Positions 17,751 to 26,654 of a stretch of 64,000 nt of DNA are shown piece by piece. Where the stretch lies: NCBI GenBank assembly GCA_023439185.1, contig JAEXOR010000052.1:62001-126000 (forward strand), written 5' to 3'. The translations under genes and the position numbers were made by a program. This DNA comes from Bacillota bacterium. Lineage in GTDB: Bacteria; Bacillota; Desulfotomaculia; Desulfotomaculales; Desulfallaceae. Each line of letters begins with the position of its first letter. Position 1 is the first letter of the stretch. Below the pieces are notes generated by a model. That model saw only the letters and a list, made by a program, of their open reading frames with translations, had not been told where the DNA came from and did not search any database.

Positions 17751-18881
17751 TTAAAGGGGCAATACGATGATAATTACAGTACCCTTTCCGGGCGCGCTGT
17801 TGATTTTAAACTCACCATGCAATATTTGAGTGCGCTCCCGCATGTTAATCAGCCCGTAACATTCGCGGTTTTTGTTCTTGGTAACCGTATCTATATCAAA
17901 TCCCGCACCGTCATCCCGGATGGAAACGGTAATTCTATTGTCGAGTTGCTCAACTTTGACCATTACCTGATGTGCCCGGGCGTGCTTGTGCACATTGTTC
18001 AGGGCTTCCTGAACCACCCGGAACAAAGCTACTTCAACGGTGGGGGATAATCTTTCCTGCTTGCCGAAGAATACGAATTCGGCATTGATCTTGAATTGTT
18101 TCTTATAATCTTCGACATAACGGTGCAACGCCGGCACCAGCCCCAGGTCGTCCAGCACCATGGGCCTCAGTTCAAAGATGATCTTGCGCACGTCCTGCAG
18201 GCTTTGCCGGACCAACTCCTGCAGGCTGATTAACTCCACTCTGACGCTATGGGGTTCAATGTCCATCAGTTTAAGTATGTACTCGGCCCGCATCACGATG
18301 TTGGCCAGCAGTTGGGCCGGGCCGTCATGGATTTCCCTGGCCACCCGCTTGCGTTCTTCTTCCTGGGCTTTGATAATACTGATCCCCAACTGTTGGATTT
18401 GCTTGATTTCCTTCAGCTTGGAAAAAATATTGTCCATGTTGTTGCCCAGGTAATTAAGCACCACGCCCAGGTGTGACATCATGTCTTCGGCTTTTTCCAG
18501 CATATTCTGCATGCGGCGCAGGCTTTGTTCCATGTTGTCGCGCTTGAAACGGATAATTTGTTCCTGGTACCTCAGATTAGCCAGTTCCAATTGCAGTTCC
18601 TGAGCCTTTTCGTAGGCATTCTTAATGTCGTCTTCGTTATAGCGTTTGAAGTTTTTGCTGACCTCCGCCAGGTGGATGCGCGCCTTCTTCTCTTTGGCGG
18701 ACAATTGTTCCACCCGATCAATCATTTCCGCGACGTTGTTTTTAATAACGGCCAGCTCATTTTGAATATTCTTATATTCTTGTCGGCTGTTTTCAGCAAT
18801 ATCATAAATTTGTTCCTGGGATCTTTCAATGTGGAGCAATGTTTCGTTGATAATTTTGTCCAGCATTGATGAGTCAAACAT
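17751..18881 (-). CDS. degS: DegS-like cytoplasmic sensor histidine kinase
   Basis: This 376-aa kinase without membrane segments has a long N-terminal coiled-coil sensor (about 1-165, DegS-type, with SKNFKRYNEDDIKNAYEKAQ). The HisKA_3 box is EEERKRVAREIHDGPAQLLA, and the HATPase_c domain has EALNNVHKHA, IRDDGAGFD and GLINMRERTQIL. The match to Bacillus DegS includes the H-box and FELRPMVLDDLGLVPAL. The ATG at 18881 is preferred over the GTG at 18890, which overlaps GGAAGG. degU follows after 43 bp. It might phosphorylate the receiver of CpaE as well as DegU; that is speculation from proximity. Confidence 0.88.
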   Translation of the reverse strand: MFDSSMLDKIINETLLHIERSQEQIYDIAENSRQEYKNIQNELAVIKNNVAEMIDRVEQLSAKEKKARIHLAEVSKNFKRYNEDDIKNAYEKAQELQLELANLRYQEQIIRFKRDNMEQSLRRMQNMLEKAEDMMSHLGVVLNYLGNNMDNIFSKLKEIKQIQQLGISIIKAQEEERKRVAREIHDGPAQLLANIVMRAEYILKLMDIEPHSVRVELISLQELVRQSLQDVRKIIFELRPMVLDDLGLVPALHRYVEDYKKQFKINAEFVFFGKQERLSPTVEVALFRVVQEALNNVHKHARAHQVMVKVEQLDNRITVSIRDDGAGFDIDTVTKNKNRECYGLINMRERTQILHGEFKINSAPGKGTVIIIVLPL

Positions 18882-18972
18882 TTGGTCCACCTTCCACTAT
18901 CGGCCAAATACTATAAATATTCTCTGTTCCACTGGGTTTTTCCTGCTTAATATGTCTGAAAAAGTTTTTTTT

Positions 18973-19000
18973 TGGAAAACAAAAACCGCACTCCGGCGGT
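18973..19000 (-). terminator. Terminator after the L,D-transpeptidase gene (minus strand)
   Basis: Read on the minus strand, ACCGC-N6-GCGGT is followed by TTTTTGTTTT. A nearby 14-bp palindrome AAAGCGCGCGCTTT lies at 19023-19036. Confidence 0.55.
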
Positions 19001-19061
19001 CTTTGTCGTATTTTAGGAACTGAAAGCGCGCGCTTTTCTTGCAGTTAAGGAAATTATTGGG

Positions 19062-19898
19062 TCAGTCGGTCGGCATGGTAAACGTTAAGGTGCGTGTTTC
19101 CTGCTCCCAGCGGACGTCTGTGCCGGTTAAGGTTTGCTGCCACAGGGAAACGGAACCGTAGGCGCTGCCGCCAACCAACTTTATTGCCGGCCCCTCGACC
19201 ACCGTTGAACCGTTGATTATCCTTCCGGTAATATAATCCACGATTATATTTGTATCGCCCCGGCGCAGGTTTACCCTGGCAGTGCCGGCGTCCCATGTTA
19301 CACTGTACCCCAGCAGCTCAAACAGTTGGCGCAGCGGCAGCAACAGTTGTCCGTCTTCGTTAATGACCGGGGTGTTAATCACACCGCGGCTCCCTTCAAA
19401 GATAATGATTACCGGTTCGGGTTGGGGCATTGGTTTTTCCGCCGGACGCACGGATATGATTCGCACCGGAGTGCCGACCGGCGTTTGGTCGTACAGCCAG
19501 ATAACATCATGGTTGTGCATTCTGATACATCCCGCTGAGGCGTAAGTGCCGATGGAGGAGGGGTTATTGGTGCCGTGAACGCCGTAGACACCGCCGCCGC
19601 CGATACTGAGGCCCAGCCAGCGCACCCCCAGAGGATTCTGGGGACTGCCGCCGGGTATCCTCAATTTGGAATAATAGGGATTGACCAGTTTGACCACCAC
19701 AGCAAAGTCGCCCTCCGGCGTATAGGAAGGGTGACGCCCGGTGGCCACCGGAAAGGTTCTGACCACGTCTCCGTTTTGCAAATAATGCAGTTGGTTGGTT
19801 GCCTTGTTGATGATGATTTGCGTGCCGGCCAGTACCGGATCCGCCTGATAAAAAAACAGAAACATTGTTAATATAATGATTATCGCGCTTTTGCCCAC
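19062..19898 (-). CDS. Secreted L,D-transpeptidase with C-terminal stalk-type domain
   Basis: This 278-aa protein has signal peptide MGKSAIIIILTMFLFFYQAD then PVLA|G. The YkuD catalytic domain follows, with VYGVHGTN and the active-site stretch YASAGCIRMHNHD holding the catalytic Cys and His. It forms 3-3 peptidoglycan cross-links. From about residue 185 there is a copper-amine-oxidase-N-like module (LLLPLRQLFELLGYSVTWDA), common in clostridial wall proteins. The GTG at 19898 follows GGGGAGG by seven bases and gives a clean signal peptide; the ATG at 19925 adds a charged extension with the ribosome site inside it. Confidence 0.87.
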   Translation of the reverse strand: MGKSAIIIILTMFLFFYQADPVLAGTQIIINKATNQLHYLQNGDVVRTFPVATGRHPSYTPEGDFAVVVKLVNPYYSKLRIPGGSPQNPLGVRWLGLSIGGGGVYGVHGTNNPSSIGTYASAGCIRMHNHDVIWLYDQTPVGTPVRIISVRPAEKPMPQPEPVIIIFEGSRGVINTPVINEDGQLLLPLRQLFELLGYSVTWDAGTARVNLRRGDTNIIVDYITGRIINGSTVVEGPAIKLVGGSAYGSVSLWQQTLTGTDVRWEQETRTLTFTMPTD

Positions 19899-20080
19899 CT
19901 GATGGCCTCCCCGTTTTGAATTCATTATTTATATTACGGGTCCGGCTCTTTTTTGATGACCGGGTGGACATGCGGCAACCGATGATTTAACAATAGAATT
20001 TTTTGGAGGCAACCTGGTTAAGATTAACTGCAATCCGGCATAATATATTTGATTATTTTCTATGGCCGGAGTGTGATGAT

Positions 20081-20233
20081 ATGGATGAACGGGCAATCAT
20101 GAATGAAATAATGGCCACGATCAAAAAGCTGCCGCCGGAAAACCTGGCGGATGTCCTTGGGTTTCTGAAAACTTTGACCGGGGAAACCGATGACCAGGGA
20201 GAAGATGACTCCGAGCTGTTAACCATGGGGTAG
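20081..20233 (+). CDS. Small acidic helical protein, function unknown
   Basis: This 50-aa protein (MDERAIMNEIMATIKKLPPE then NLADVLGFLKTLTGE and an acidic tail) has no recognised family. The ATG at 20081 follows CGGAG; an upstream TTG at 20003 would add unlikely residues. It sits 14 bp before a small coat-type gene and may belong to a sporulation operon with the two genes that follow. The amphipathic pattern suggests two short helices. Confidence that it is translated is moderate. Confidence 0.5.
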   Translation: MDERAIMNEIMATIKKLPPENLADVLGFLKTLTGETDDQGEDDSELLTMG

Positions 20234-20247
20234 GGGAGGTGAGGTTT

Positions 20248-20478
20248 GTGCACATGGGGAGACTGACGGAAATGGAAAGGCTGGCTATTGAAGAGCAGTT
20301 GCGGGCTGAGGATATTTGTGCCAAAAAGATCCAGATGTATATGAGCCTGAGCCGCGATCCCGCGGTGCAGGCCTTACTGCAGCAAATGGCGGAAAAAAGC
20401 CATCGCCATATTAGTACTCTCAACAGCCTGATGCAGGATGCGGGTATGCCGGTTGGTACGGCCCAACAACAGCATTAA
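20248..20478 (+). CDS. Small helical protein, probable spore-coat-associated partner of CotF
   Basis: This 76-aa, almost entirely helical protein (LTEMERLAIEEQLRAEDICA, then DPAVQALLQQMAEKSHRHIS) resembles the short ferritin-like proteins often encoded just before CotF-type genes in clostridia. The GTG at 20248 follows GGGGAGGTGAGG; an ATG at 20254 is equally possible. It is 37 bp before the CotF-like gene. Role in the spore coat is inferred from context and helix pattern only. Confidence 0.62.
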   Translation: MHMGRLTEMERLAIEEQLRAEDICAKKIQMYMSLSRDPAVQALLQQMAEKSHRHISTLNSLMQDAGMPVGTAQQQH

Positions 20479-20515
20479 TGCGGTAAGGACAGGATGTGCA
20501 AAGGAGGTGTTAGTG

Positions 20516-20818
20516 TTGCGGTTCAGCGACAGGGACATTATGACCGATCTGCTATTGGGCGCCAAGTACATTTCCGCCCAGTACCACATGGCTGTTCTGG
20601 AGTCGGCAAACGACCGGGTGCGCAACACCTTGATTCAACTCAATAACGATGAAATAAACCTGCAAAAGCAAATGTTCAGTCTGATGAACGACCGTGACTG
20701 GTATCAGGTGCGGCCCGCAGCCGGGAGCGTTGCCTGGCGGACTGTGGACGGCGGCTCAGCCGGTACGGACGCCGGCGTCGAAACGGATGCGCGGCGGCAG
20801 GTGCCCTACTTATTATAA
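20516..20818 (+). CDS. CotF-domain spore coat protein
   Basis: This 100-aa protein matches the coat F domain: DRDIMTDLLLGAKYISAQYH, then LIQLNNDEINLQKQMFSLMN and DRDWYQVRP, which corresponds to the end of the CotF helix bundle. A Gly/Ala-rich tail follows. The TTG at 20516 is eight bases after AAGGAGG (a GTG at 20513 is also possible). It ends six bases before the convergent FAD oxidoreductase gene with no room for a terminator. It is probably expressed in the mother cell. Confidence 0.82.
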   Translation: MRFSDRDIMTDLLLGAKYISAQYHMAVLESANDRVRNTLIQLNNDEINLQKQMFSLMNDRDWYQVRPAAGSVAWRTVDGGSAGTDAGVETDARRQVPYLL

Positions 20819-20824
20819 CCCGGG

Positions 20825-21973
20825 CTAAAAAAGATTAACTTCAACCGGTCCGGCGCCGGTGAACCGGTTAGGCGACAGCGGCGCCGGATCAAGGGGTGGT
20901 TTTTCGCCCAGCACCAGGCAGGCGGTGATTAAACCCACGGCGGGAGCGTGCATGAAGCCGTTGCCCCCGAACCCGCCCACACAGTAAAAGCCTTGCACCG
21001 CGGTTTCGCCCAATATGCCCATTCCGTCAGGGGTTATTGAGCGGATACCGGTGTAAATACGGGTTATTTGCGCGTCAATCAGGGCCGGTATTCTGGTCGT
21101 GGCTGCTTCGACGAAGCCCGGCAGCAGCGACCGGTCCACCATGTTTTCCAACCCCGGCGGACAATCCCGATCCGTACCTCCCAGGAGCAGGATGCCGTTT
21201 TTTTCGGCGTGCACGTAAAAACCGGTGTCCAGGTCCACTACCAGCGGTATGCCGGCGGGTACCGCCGGCAGCGGAGCGCAGACGTATACCTGGCGGCGCC
21301 GGGGTTCGGCGGGCAATTTAATATCCGCCATTTCCGCCACCAGGTGTAAATAGGGTCCGGCGGCGTTAATCACCACCGGGGATTCCACCACCGTGTCCCC
21401 CGCTCGGACGCCTTTAACGGTGCCGTTTTCAACCATTACAGAGTGCACGGCGGTACTTAATAAAACCTGGACGCCGTTTTTACGGCATTGTTTATAGTAG
21501 CCCTCCGTGACTCCGTAAGAGTCTGCATACGCGTCAAGGGGACAAAAGCTGCCCCCCAGCAAATCATCGGTCCTTAAAAAGGGATAGGCGGCAGCCATTT
21601 CGCGCGGCGACCGCATTTCCGCCGGCACTTCCAGCTCAACGAGCCGGTTTTTCATCTCTTCCAGGGCGCCGATTCTTTCGCCCGAGGCGGTCACCAGCAG
21701 GTATCCGTTGCGGCGCAGATAGATGGGGTAATTCATTTCGGCGGCAAAACGCAGAAAAAAGGGATAGCTGATGATGGTCAGTTGTATATTCAACGGATTT
21801 GTAAACTGATGCCTGATACCCCCGGTGCACTGAGCGGTGGCGCCGGCTCCGTGCAGTTTCTCTTTTTCCAGCACCGTGACGCGTAATTTTTTATTTTTTT
21901 GCGTCAGGTGACAGGCCGTGCTCAAGCCGGCGACACCCGCACCGATAATTGTAATGTCGGAAACAATTGACAT
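20825..21973 (-). CDS. FAD-dependent amino-acid-oxidase-type oxidoreductase
   Basis: This 382-aa DAO-family flavoenzyme has a dinucleotide-binding motif (DITIIGAGVAGLSTACHL) and a glutamate ending the second strand (VTVLEKEKLHGAGATA). GGIRHQFTNPLNIQL is typical of sarcosine-oxidase beta/DadA-like proteins, and the C-terminal FAD loop is IRSITPDGMGILGETAVQGF. It probably oxidises a secondary or cyclic amino acid. No partner subunit is adjacent. The ATG at 21973 has a GGAGGAAG site. The substrate is not predictable. Confidence 0.85.
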   Translation of the reverse strand: MSIVSDITIIGAGVAGLSTACHLTQKNKKLRVTVLEKEKLHGAGATAQCTGGIRHQFTNPLNIQLTIISYPFFLRFAAEMNYPIYLRRNGYLLVTASGERIGALEEMKNRLVELEVPAEMRSPREMAAAYPFLRTDDLLGGSFCPLDAYADSYGVTEGYYKQCRKNGVQVLLSTAVHSVMVENGTVKGVRAGDTVVESPVVINAAGPYLHLVAEMADIKLPAEPRRRQVYVCAPLPAVPAGIPLVVDLDTGFYVHAEKNGILLLGGTDRDCPPGLENMVDRSLLPGFVEAATTRIPALIDAQITRIYTGIRSITPDGMGILGETAVQGFYCVGGFGGNGFMHAPAVGLITACLVLGEKPPLDPAPLSPNRFTGAGPVEVNLF

Positions 21974-22044
21974 CTTTTTTACTTCCTCCGTAAAAGATTG
22001 ATTATGGTTAAAGGTTTACAGATAACTGCGGAGAATAAAGTATT

Positions 22045-22123
22045 GTGCTCAGGAGTCAGAATAGGAGAACGGTTTATCGTCTCGCAGTGTTCTGAATTCT
22101 GCCTACTGAATTCTGACTACTTG
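22045..22123. repeat. Degenerate intergenic repeats before fakA
   Basis: Two tandem 14-mers, CTGAATTCTGCCTA (22092) and CTGAATTCTGACTA (22106), are present, and AGTCAGAAT upstream (22056) is the inverse of ATTCTGACT. This resembles short dispersed intergenic repeats; no coding signal is present. Confidence 0.5.
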
Positions 22124-22159
22124 CATTATAGCATGTGATTACCAAGGAGGAATTTGGGC

Positions 22160-23782
22160 TTGCATATATTTTCCCTGGACGGAGAACAATTCAAGTTCAT
22201 GCTGGTGGGCGGCGCCAACCAGTTGGCCGAAAACAAGGCGCAAATCGACGCCTTGAATGTTTTTCCGGTCCCGGATGGAGACACGGGCACCAACATGTAC
22301 CTCACCATATTGTCCGGGGTCAAGGAGGCCCGCCAGGTGGAAAGCGGTAGAATAGATGACGTGGCCGCCGCCATGGCCCGGGGCTGTTTGCTGGGCGCCA
22401 GGGGTAATTCCGGTGTCATACTGTCCCAGATTTTCAGCGGGCTGGCCGCAGGGCTGCAGGGCCTGGAAAAAGCCGGGGCCGTCGATATAGCCCGGGCCTT
22501 GACCAGCGGTTCGGAGGCCGCTTACCGGGCGGTGGGCAACCCGGTGGAAGGTACCATATTAACGGTATGCCGCAAAACAGCCGCGGCTTGCTCCGAGGCG
22601 GTGCACCGCAGCAGCGACCCGGTACGTTTAATCCTGCTGGCCTGCCGGGCCGCGGCCAGGGCGGTGGCCGAAACCCCGGATGAACTGCCGGTGCTGCGTG
22701 AGGCCGGGGTGGTGGATGCCGGGGGCAAGGGGCTGCTGGTGCTGCTGGAAGGGATCATCAGATCTTTACGGGATGCCGCCGCCCGGCGCAATGTGGAATT
22801 GTTCGATCTGGCGGCCAGTCAGCAGAAGGAATTTGCCGTCAGCCGGGCCAGGGAATTTACCGCGGATATCGAATTCACCTATTGCACGGAATTCATCCTG
22901 ACGGGTGACCGCGTCCCCCTGGATACCCTGCGGGAAGAATTGGGACCGTACGGGGACTGCCTGCTGGTGGTGGGGGACGACCGGACAGCCAAAATACATA
23001 TTCATTCCAATCACCCCGGGCTGGTGCTGGAGTGCGGTCTCAAGTACGGGGCGCTGCAGCGGGTCGAGGTAAACAACATGGAGGAACAGCATCGCGAGTT
23101 GAACCGGAACGGGGCAAGGGAAACCAAACCGCTGGGCGTTGTGGCCGTGGGCATTGGCGAGGGTCTGAAGACGATCCTGGAAAGCCTCGGCGTGGATACG
23201 GTGGTGGAAGGCGGACAGACCATGAACCCCTCGGCCGAGGACCTGGTCCGGGCGGTGGACGGAATCAATGCGGAAGCAGTGATAATCCTGCCCAACAATA
23301 ATAATATATTACTGGCGGCCCGGCAGGCGGTTTCCCTGGCCAACAGGGAAGTGTTGGTGGTGCCGTCGGCAAGCATTCCCCAGGGGCTGGCGGCCATGCT
23401 GTCCTTTAACCCCTTTGACCCGCCCGGGGAAAACGCCGCCCGGATGGAAGACGTCATGGCGGACATTAAAACAGGCGAAGTGACCCGGGCGGTCAGGGAG
23501 ACCGAAATTGACGGTCTGGCGGTTAAAAAAGACGATTTTATCGGCCTGGCGGACGGCGCCCTGAGGGCGGTTTCGGACCGGCTGGACACAGTGGTGCTTG
23601 ATCTATTAACCAAAGTGATTGACCGGGATTCCAGTCTGGTTACCTTTTATTACGGGGCCGGGCTGACCGGGGCGGAGGCTGCTGAAATAACCGCGCTGGT
23701 GCGAGATAAGTTTGACGGTGTGGATGTCGAAGTGCATTACGGCGGACAACCGTTATATCCCTTTATCATATCAGTTGAATAA
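22160..23782 (+). CDS. fakA: Fatty acid kinase catalytic subunit FakA (DAK2 domain, YloV family)
   Basis: This 540-aa FakA/YloV protein has an N-terminal DAK2 kinase domain with NVFPVPDGDTGTNMYLTI for nucleotide/metal binding and GARGNSGVILSQIF. A middle domain and C-terminal DegV-like region follow (KPLGVVAVGIGEGLKTILES, then GGQTMNPSAEDL). It phosphorylates fatty acids bound to a DegV/FakB protein, feeding phospholipid synthesis. The TTG at 22160 is nine bases after AAGGAGG. A degV gene follows 15 bp later, making a complete FakAB pair. Confidence 0.9.
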   Translation: MHIFSLDGEQFKFMLVGGANQLAENKAQIDALNVFPVPDGDTGTNMYLTILSGVKEARQVESGRIDDVAAAMARGCLLGARGNSGVILSQIFSGLAAGLQGLEKAGAVDIARALTSGSEAAYRAVGNPVEGTILTVCRKTAAACSEAVHRSSDPVRLILLACRAAARAVAETPDELPVLREAGVVDAGGKGLLVLLEGIIRSLRDAAARRNVELFDLAASQQKEFAVSRAREFTADIEFTYCTEFILTGDRVPLDTLREELGPYGDCLLVVGDDRTAKIHIHSNHPGLVLECGLKYGALQRVEVNNMEEQHRELNRNGARETKPLGVVAVGIGEGLKTILESLGVDTVVEGGQTMNPSAEDLVRAVDGINAEAVIILPNNNNILLAARQAVSLANREVLVVPSASIPQGLAAMLSFNPFDPPGENAARMEDVMADIKTGEVTRAVRETEIDGLAVKKDDFIGLADGALRAVSDRLDTVVLDLLTKVIDRDSSLVTFYYGAGLTGAEAAEITALVRDKFDGVDVEVHYGGQPLYPFIISVE

Positions 23783-23797
23783 GGAAGGTGATTTCCC

Positions 23798-24673
23798 TTG
23801 ACGAAGGTGCGCATAATCACCGACAGTACGGCGGATTTACCTCAGGAATTGGTGGAACGGTACGGCATCACGGTGGTGCCGCTGAAAGTTTTTTTTGGTT
23901 CGGTTTGTTACCAGGACGGGATTGACCTGACCAAAGAAGAGTTTTTCCGGCGTCTGGTTGCCGGCAAGGAACTGCCCACCACTTCACAGCCCACGCCGGC
24001 GGAATTTGCCGAAGTTTATCGTCCCCTGATGGAAGAGGGCGCGGAGACAGTATCCATCCACATATCATCTCTGATGAGCGGGACAGTGCAGTCGGCTCAG
24101 TTGGCCAAAACCATGCTGAACTACGAGGGTTTGGAAATTATCGATTCCCGAACGGTCAGCGTTGTTCTGGGCATGATTGTGCTGAGCGCGGCCAGGGCCG
24201 TCCAGGCCGGTTATTCGAAGGACGAAGTGGTGGCTCTGGTACAAAGTATTATAGCCGGGCATAAAATCTTTTTTATGGTCGACACCCTGGAATATTTACA
24301 GCGGGGCGGCCGGATCGGCAAGGCCCAGGCGTTTCTCGGCACGGTACTGAACGTGAAACCTATCTGTACAATCAAGGAAGGAGTTATCTATCCGCAGGAA
24401 AAAGTGCGGGGCCGGAATAAGGCGCTGGCGCGGATGGTCCAGCTCCTGTCGGGGACTTTTAAGGACGAACCTGTTTTTTGCTTTATGACCCATGGGAATG
24501 ACCCCGAGGGTTTGGAATATACCAGGGGATTGGTGCTTGAACATTTAAACTGCGCCGAGTTGATCGAGTGTCAGATGGGCTCGGTGGTGGGTACTCACGC
24601 CGGACCGGGGATCCAGGGCGTGGCGGTATGCCCGGTTCACCTGATGCATCCTGAAGGAAGGGACACAAAGTAA
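23798..24673 (+). CDS. DegV-family fatty-acid-binding protein (FakB)
   Basis: This 291-aa DegV protein has the N-terminal signature VRIITDSTADLP, the TTSQPTPAEF loop and ISSLMSGTVQSAQLA, which supply the Thr/Ser head-group contacts. It presents acyl groups to FakA for phosphorylation. The TTG at 23798 is preceded by GGAAGGTGA. The coding sequence shares its last base pair region with the following transporter gene (TAATG), showing a continuous operon. Chain-length preference cannot be told. Confidence 0.9.
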   Translation: MTKVRIITDSTADLPQELVERYGITVVPLKVFFGSVCYQDGIDLTKEEFFRRLVAGKELPTTSQPTPAEFAEVYRPLMEEGAETVSIHISSLMSGTVQSAQLAKTMLNYEGLEIIDSRTVSVVLGMIVLSAARAVQAGYSKDEVVALVQSIIAGHKIFFMVDTLEYLQRGGRIGKAQAFLGTVLNVKPICTIKEGVIYPQEKVRGRNKALARMVQLLSGTFKDEPVFCFMTHGNDPEGLEYTRGLVLEHLNCAELIECQMGSVVGTHAGPGIQGVAVCPVHLMHPEGRDTK

Positions 24674-24981
24674 TGTATTTAATTCTTATCAGCCTTGGCG
24701 TGGGCATAGCGTTTGGTTACCTGCGCCCGCTGTCACCGGAAAAAGCACGCCTGGCCAACGCGGCCACCACGGTGGGCCTGTTTATACTGCTGGTGTCCAT
24801 GGGCGCGCAGTTGGGCGGCAATGAGGATGTATTAGCCGGACTTGGACGACTGGGGCTGCAGGCTGTTGTGCTTGCGGCCTTCAGCGTATTGGGCAGCTTG
24901 TTGATGGTCTGCCTGGCCAGGGACTATATATACAAAGGTTTGGATGAAAAACTGAACCGCCGGCGGGGAGGGGCGTCTTGA
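24673..24981 (+). CDS. LysO-type transporter, N-terminal half as a separate protein
   Basis: This 102-aa membrane protein (helices YLILISLGVGIAFGYL, ANAATTVGLFILLVSMGAQL and GLQAVVLAAFSVLGSLLMVC) corresponds to the N-terminal part of the lysine exporter LysO (DUF340). In Escherichia coli the transporter is one polypeptide; here it is encoded by two reading frames that overlap by a single base (TGATG at 24979-24983). This looks like a natural two-gene form rather than a frameshift, since both have proper starts. The C-terminal charged tail (DEKLNRRRGG) ends at the junction. Confidence 0.8.
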   Translation: MYLILISLGVGIAFGYLRPLSPEKARLANAATTVGLFILLVSMGAQLGGNEDVLAGLGRLGLQAVVLAAFSVLGSLLMVCLARDYIYKGLDEKLNRRRGGAS

Positions 24982-25577
24982 TGACCCTGTTGGTGTTGGG
25001 CGCCATTGTGGTTGGCGCCCTGGTGGGGTACTGGCTGCTGCCGGTGGAAGCATTGGATTACCTGAATACCGTCACCACCGCGGCCCTGTGCCTGATGCTG
25101 GCGGGGATTGGCGCGGATCTCGGCGGCCGGCGGGAAACCTGGGTCCGTTTGCGCGCCCTGGGCTGGAAAGTGCTGCTGATACCGGTTTTGATTGCTGTGG
25201 GCAGCCTGGCGGGAGCGGTGGCCGGGGGCGCCCTGCTGGGACTGCCGGTAAACGAATCCTCGGCCATCGGGGCGGGATTTGGGTGGTACAGCCTGTCCGG
25301 GGTGCTGCTGGCCCAAATTTATAACGTGGAAACCGGTGCCCTGGCCTTCATGACCAATGTAAGCAGGGAAGTGATCGCTTTCCTGCTGATACCACTGGTA
25401 GCGGCCAGGTTGGGTTATCTGGCGGCCATATCGCCCGGCGGAGCCACCACCATGGATACGACGCTGCCCCTGATTGCCAAGACCACCGACGCCGATACTA
25501 CCATCATCGCCATGGTCAGCGGGACCGCTTTGTCGGCCATGGTACCGTTTTTGGTGCCGCTGCTGATCAGGATCTGA
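24981..25577 (+). CDS. LysO-type transporter, C-terminal half
   Basis: This 198-aa protein with about six hydrophobic helices matches the DUF340/LysO C-terminal half: LMLAGIGADLGGRRE, AIGAGFGWYSLSGVLLAQIY and SPGGATTMDTTLPLIAKTTD are the characteristic conserved blocks. Together with the upstream half it should export lysine or an analogue. The ATG at 24981 overlaps the stop of the first half, so translation is coupled. It is the end of the fakA-degV-lysO run; an intergenic promoter for the next gene follows. Confidence 0.85.
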   Translation: MTLLVLGAIVVGALVGYWLLPVEALDYLNTVTTAALCLMLAGIGADLGGRRETWVRLRALGWKVLLIPVLIAVGSLAGAVAGGALLGLPVNESSAIGAGFGWYSLSGVLLAQIYNVETGALAFMTNVSREVIAFLLIPLVAARLGYLAAISPGGATTMDTTLPLIAKTTDADTTIIAMVSGTALSAMVPFLVPLLIRI

Positions 25578-25630
25578 ACAGTGAAAGCGTAAACCGCTAT
25601 TATTAACAGAGTGACTGGAAATCTTTGCAG

Positions 25631-25659
25631 TTGCAGTTTATTTTGTATTGGATTACGAT
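25631..25659 (+). promoter_or_regulatory. Candidate promoter of the flavoenzyme gene
   Basis: TTGCAG (25631-25636), a 17-bp spacer and TACGAT (25654-25659) lie about 32 bp before the chosen TTG start. Confidence 0.45.
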
Positions 25660-25690
25660 AAAATATATTACCGAGGAGGGAGATTTTGCC

Positions 25691-26638
25691 TTGAAACTTC
25701 CAGAATTAAAAATCGGCCATTTAATTCCCAAATATCCAATCATTCAGGGTGGAATGGCCGTTAGAGTATCTACCTCGTCTCTGGCAGCCGCGGTAGCCGA
25801 TGCCGGGGGGATAGGAGTAATCGGCGCCTCCGGGATGAGTGTGGACGAACTCAGAGATGAAATCCGGGCGGCGCGGCGGCTGTCCACGGGTATCATCGGT
25901 GTAAATATCATGTTTGCCGTGAGAAACTTTGCCAGCATGGCCCGGGCGGCCATGGAGGAAAAAATAGATGTGATTTTTACCGGGGCCGGTTTTTCCCGGG
26001 ATATATTCGGCTGGGGAAAAGAAAGCGGCACACCCGTTGTTTCGATAGTTTCCACCGGTAAAATGGCTGCCATAGCGGAAAAATGCGGCGCCGCCGCGGT
26101 AGTGGCCGAGGGCGCGGAGGCGGGCGGGCACCTGGGTACCAACCTGTCCATCTGCAATATATTGACTGAAATTAAAAAATCGGTTAAAATTCCTGTTATC
26201 GCCGCCGGCGGTATTATCGACGGTTTCGGCGTCGCCCGGATGCTGAAAATGGGCGCGGACGGCGTTCAGATGGCCACCCGGTTCGTGCTCAGTAAAGAGT
26301 GTTCGGTGGCTGAATCATTTAAGCAAATGTATCTCAACGCCAAAGCCAATGACGTGGTGGTGGTGGAGAGCCCTGTGGGCATGCCCGGCCGGGCGCTGCG
26401 CAATCCCTTTGTGGATAAGCTGATGAGCGGCTGCCAGCCCGAACCGGAAAAATGCCAGAAATGCCTGAAAGATTGTTCAAAAAAATACTGCATCATCAAT
26501 GCCCTGGAAAATTCGCGGCTCGGCAAGGTGGACGAGGGGCTGGTATTTTGCGGGCAAAATGTTTATCAAATTAAAGATATCCTTTCGGTACGGGATATTT
26601 TCAGCAATATTTTAGCGGAAGTGGAATCGGTATCCTAA
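25691..26638 (+). CDS. Nitronate-monooxygenase/FabK-like flavoprotein with Cys-rich tail
   Basis: This 315-aa FMN-dependent TIM barrel has IGHLIPKYPIIQGGMAVRVS, then ADAGGIGVIGASGM, AEGAEAGGHLGTN (the catalytic-His region of nitronate monooxygenases) and PVIAAGGIIDGFGVARML. The C-terminus contains five cysteines (CQPEPEKCQKCLKDCSKKYC), which could bind an Fe-S cluster or zinc. The enzyme may be a nitronate monooxygenase, an enoyl-ACP reductase (FabK) or another flavin reductase. The TTG at 25691 follows GAGGAGGGA. In an anaerobe the FabK-like role is more plausible than monooxygenation. Confidence 0.83.
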   Translation: MKLPELKIGHLIPKYPIIQGGMAVRVSTSSLAAAVADAGGIGVIGASGMSVDELRDEIRAARRLSTGIIGVNIMFAVRNFASMARAAMEEKIDVIFTGAGFSRDIFGWGKESGTPVVSIVSTGKMAAIAEKCGAAAVVAEGAEAGGHLGTNLSICNILTEIKKSVKIPVIAAGGIIDGFGVARMLKMGADGVQMATRFVLSKECSVAESFKQMYLNAKANDVVVVESPVGMPGRALRNPFVDKLMSGCQPEPEKCQKCLKDCSKKYCIINALENSRLGKVDEGLVFCGQNVYQIKDILSVRDIFSNILAEVESVS

Positions 26639-26654
26639 ACGGGGTGAGTAGGGA

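Noticed and set aside
24673..25577. LysO as a frameshifted single gene
   Set aside because: Both halves have proper starts, lengths and a coupled TGATG junction, and split forms are known; sequencing error or decay is not needed.
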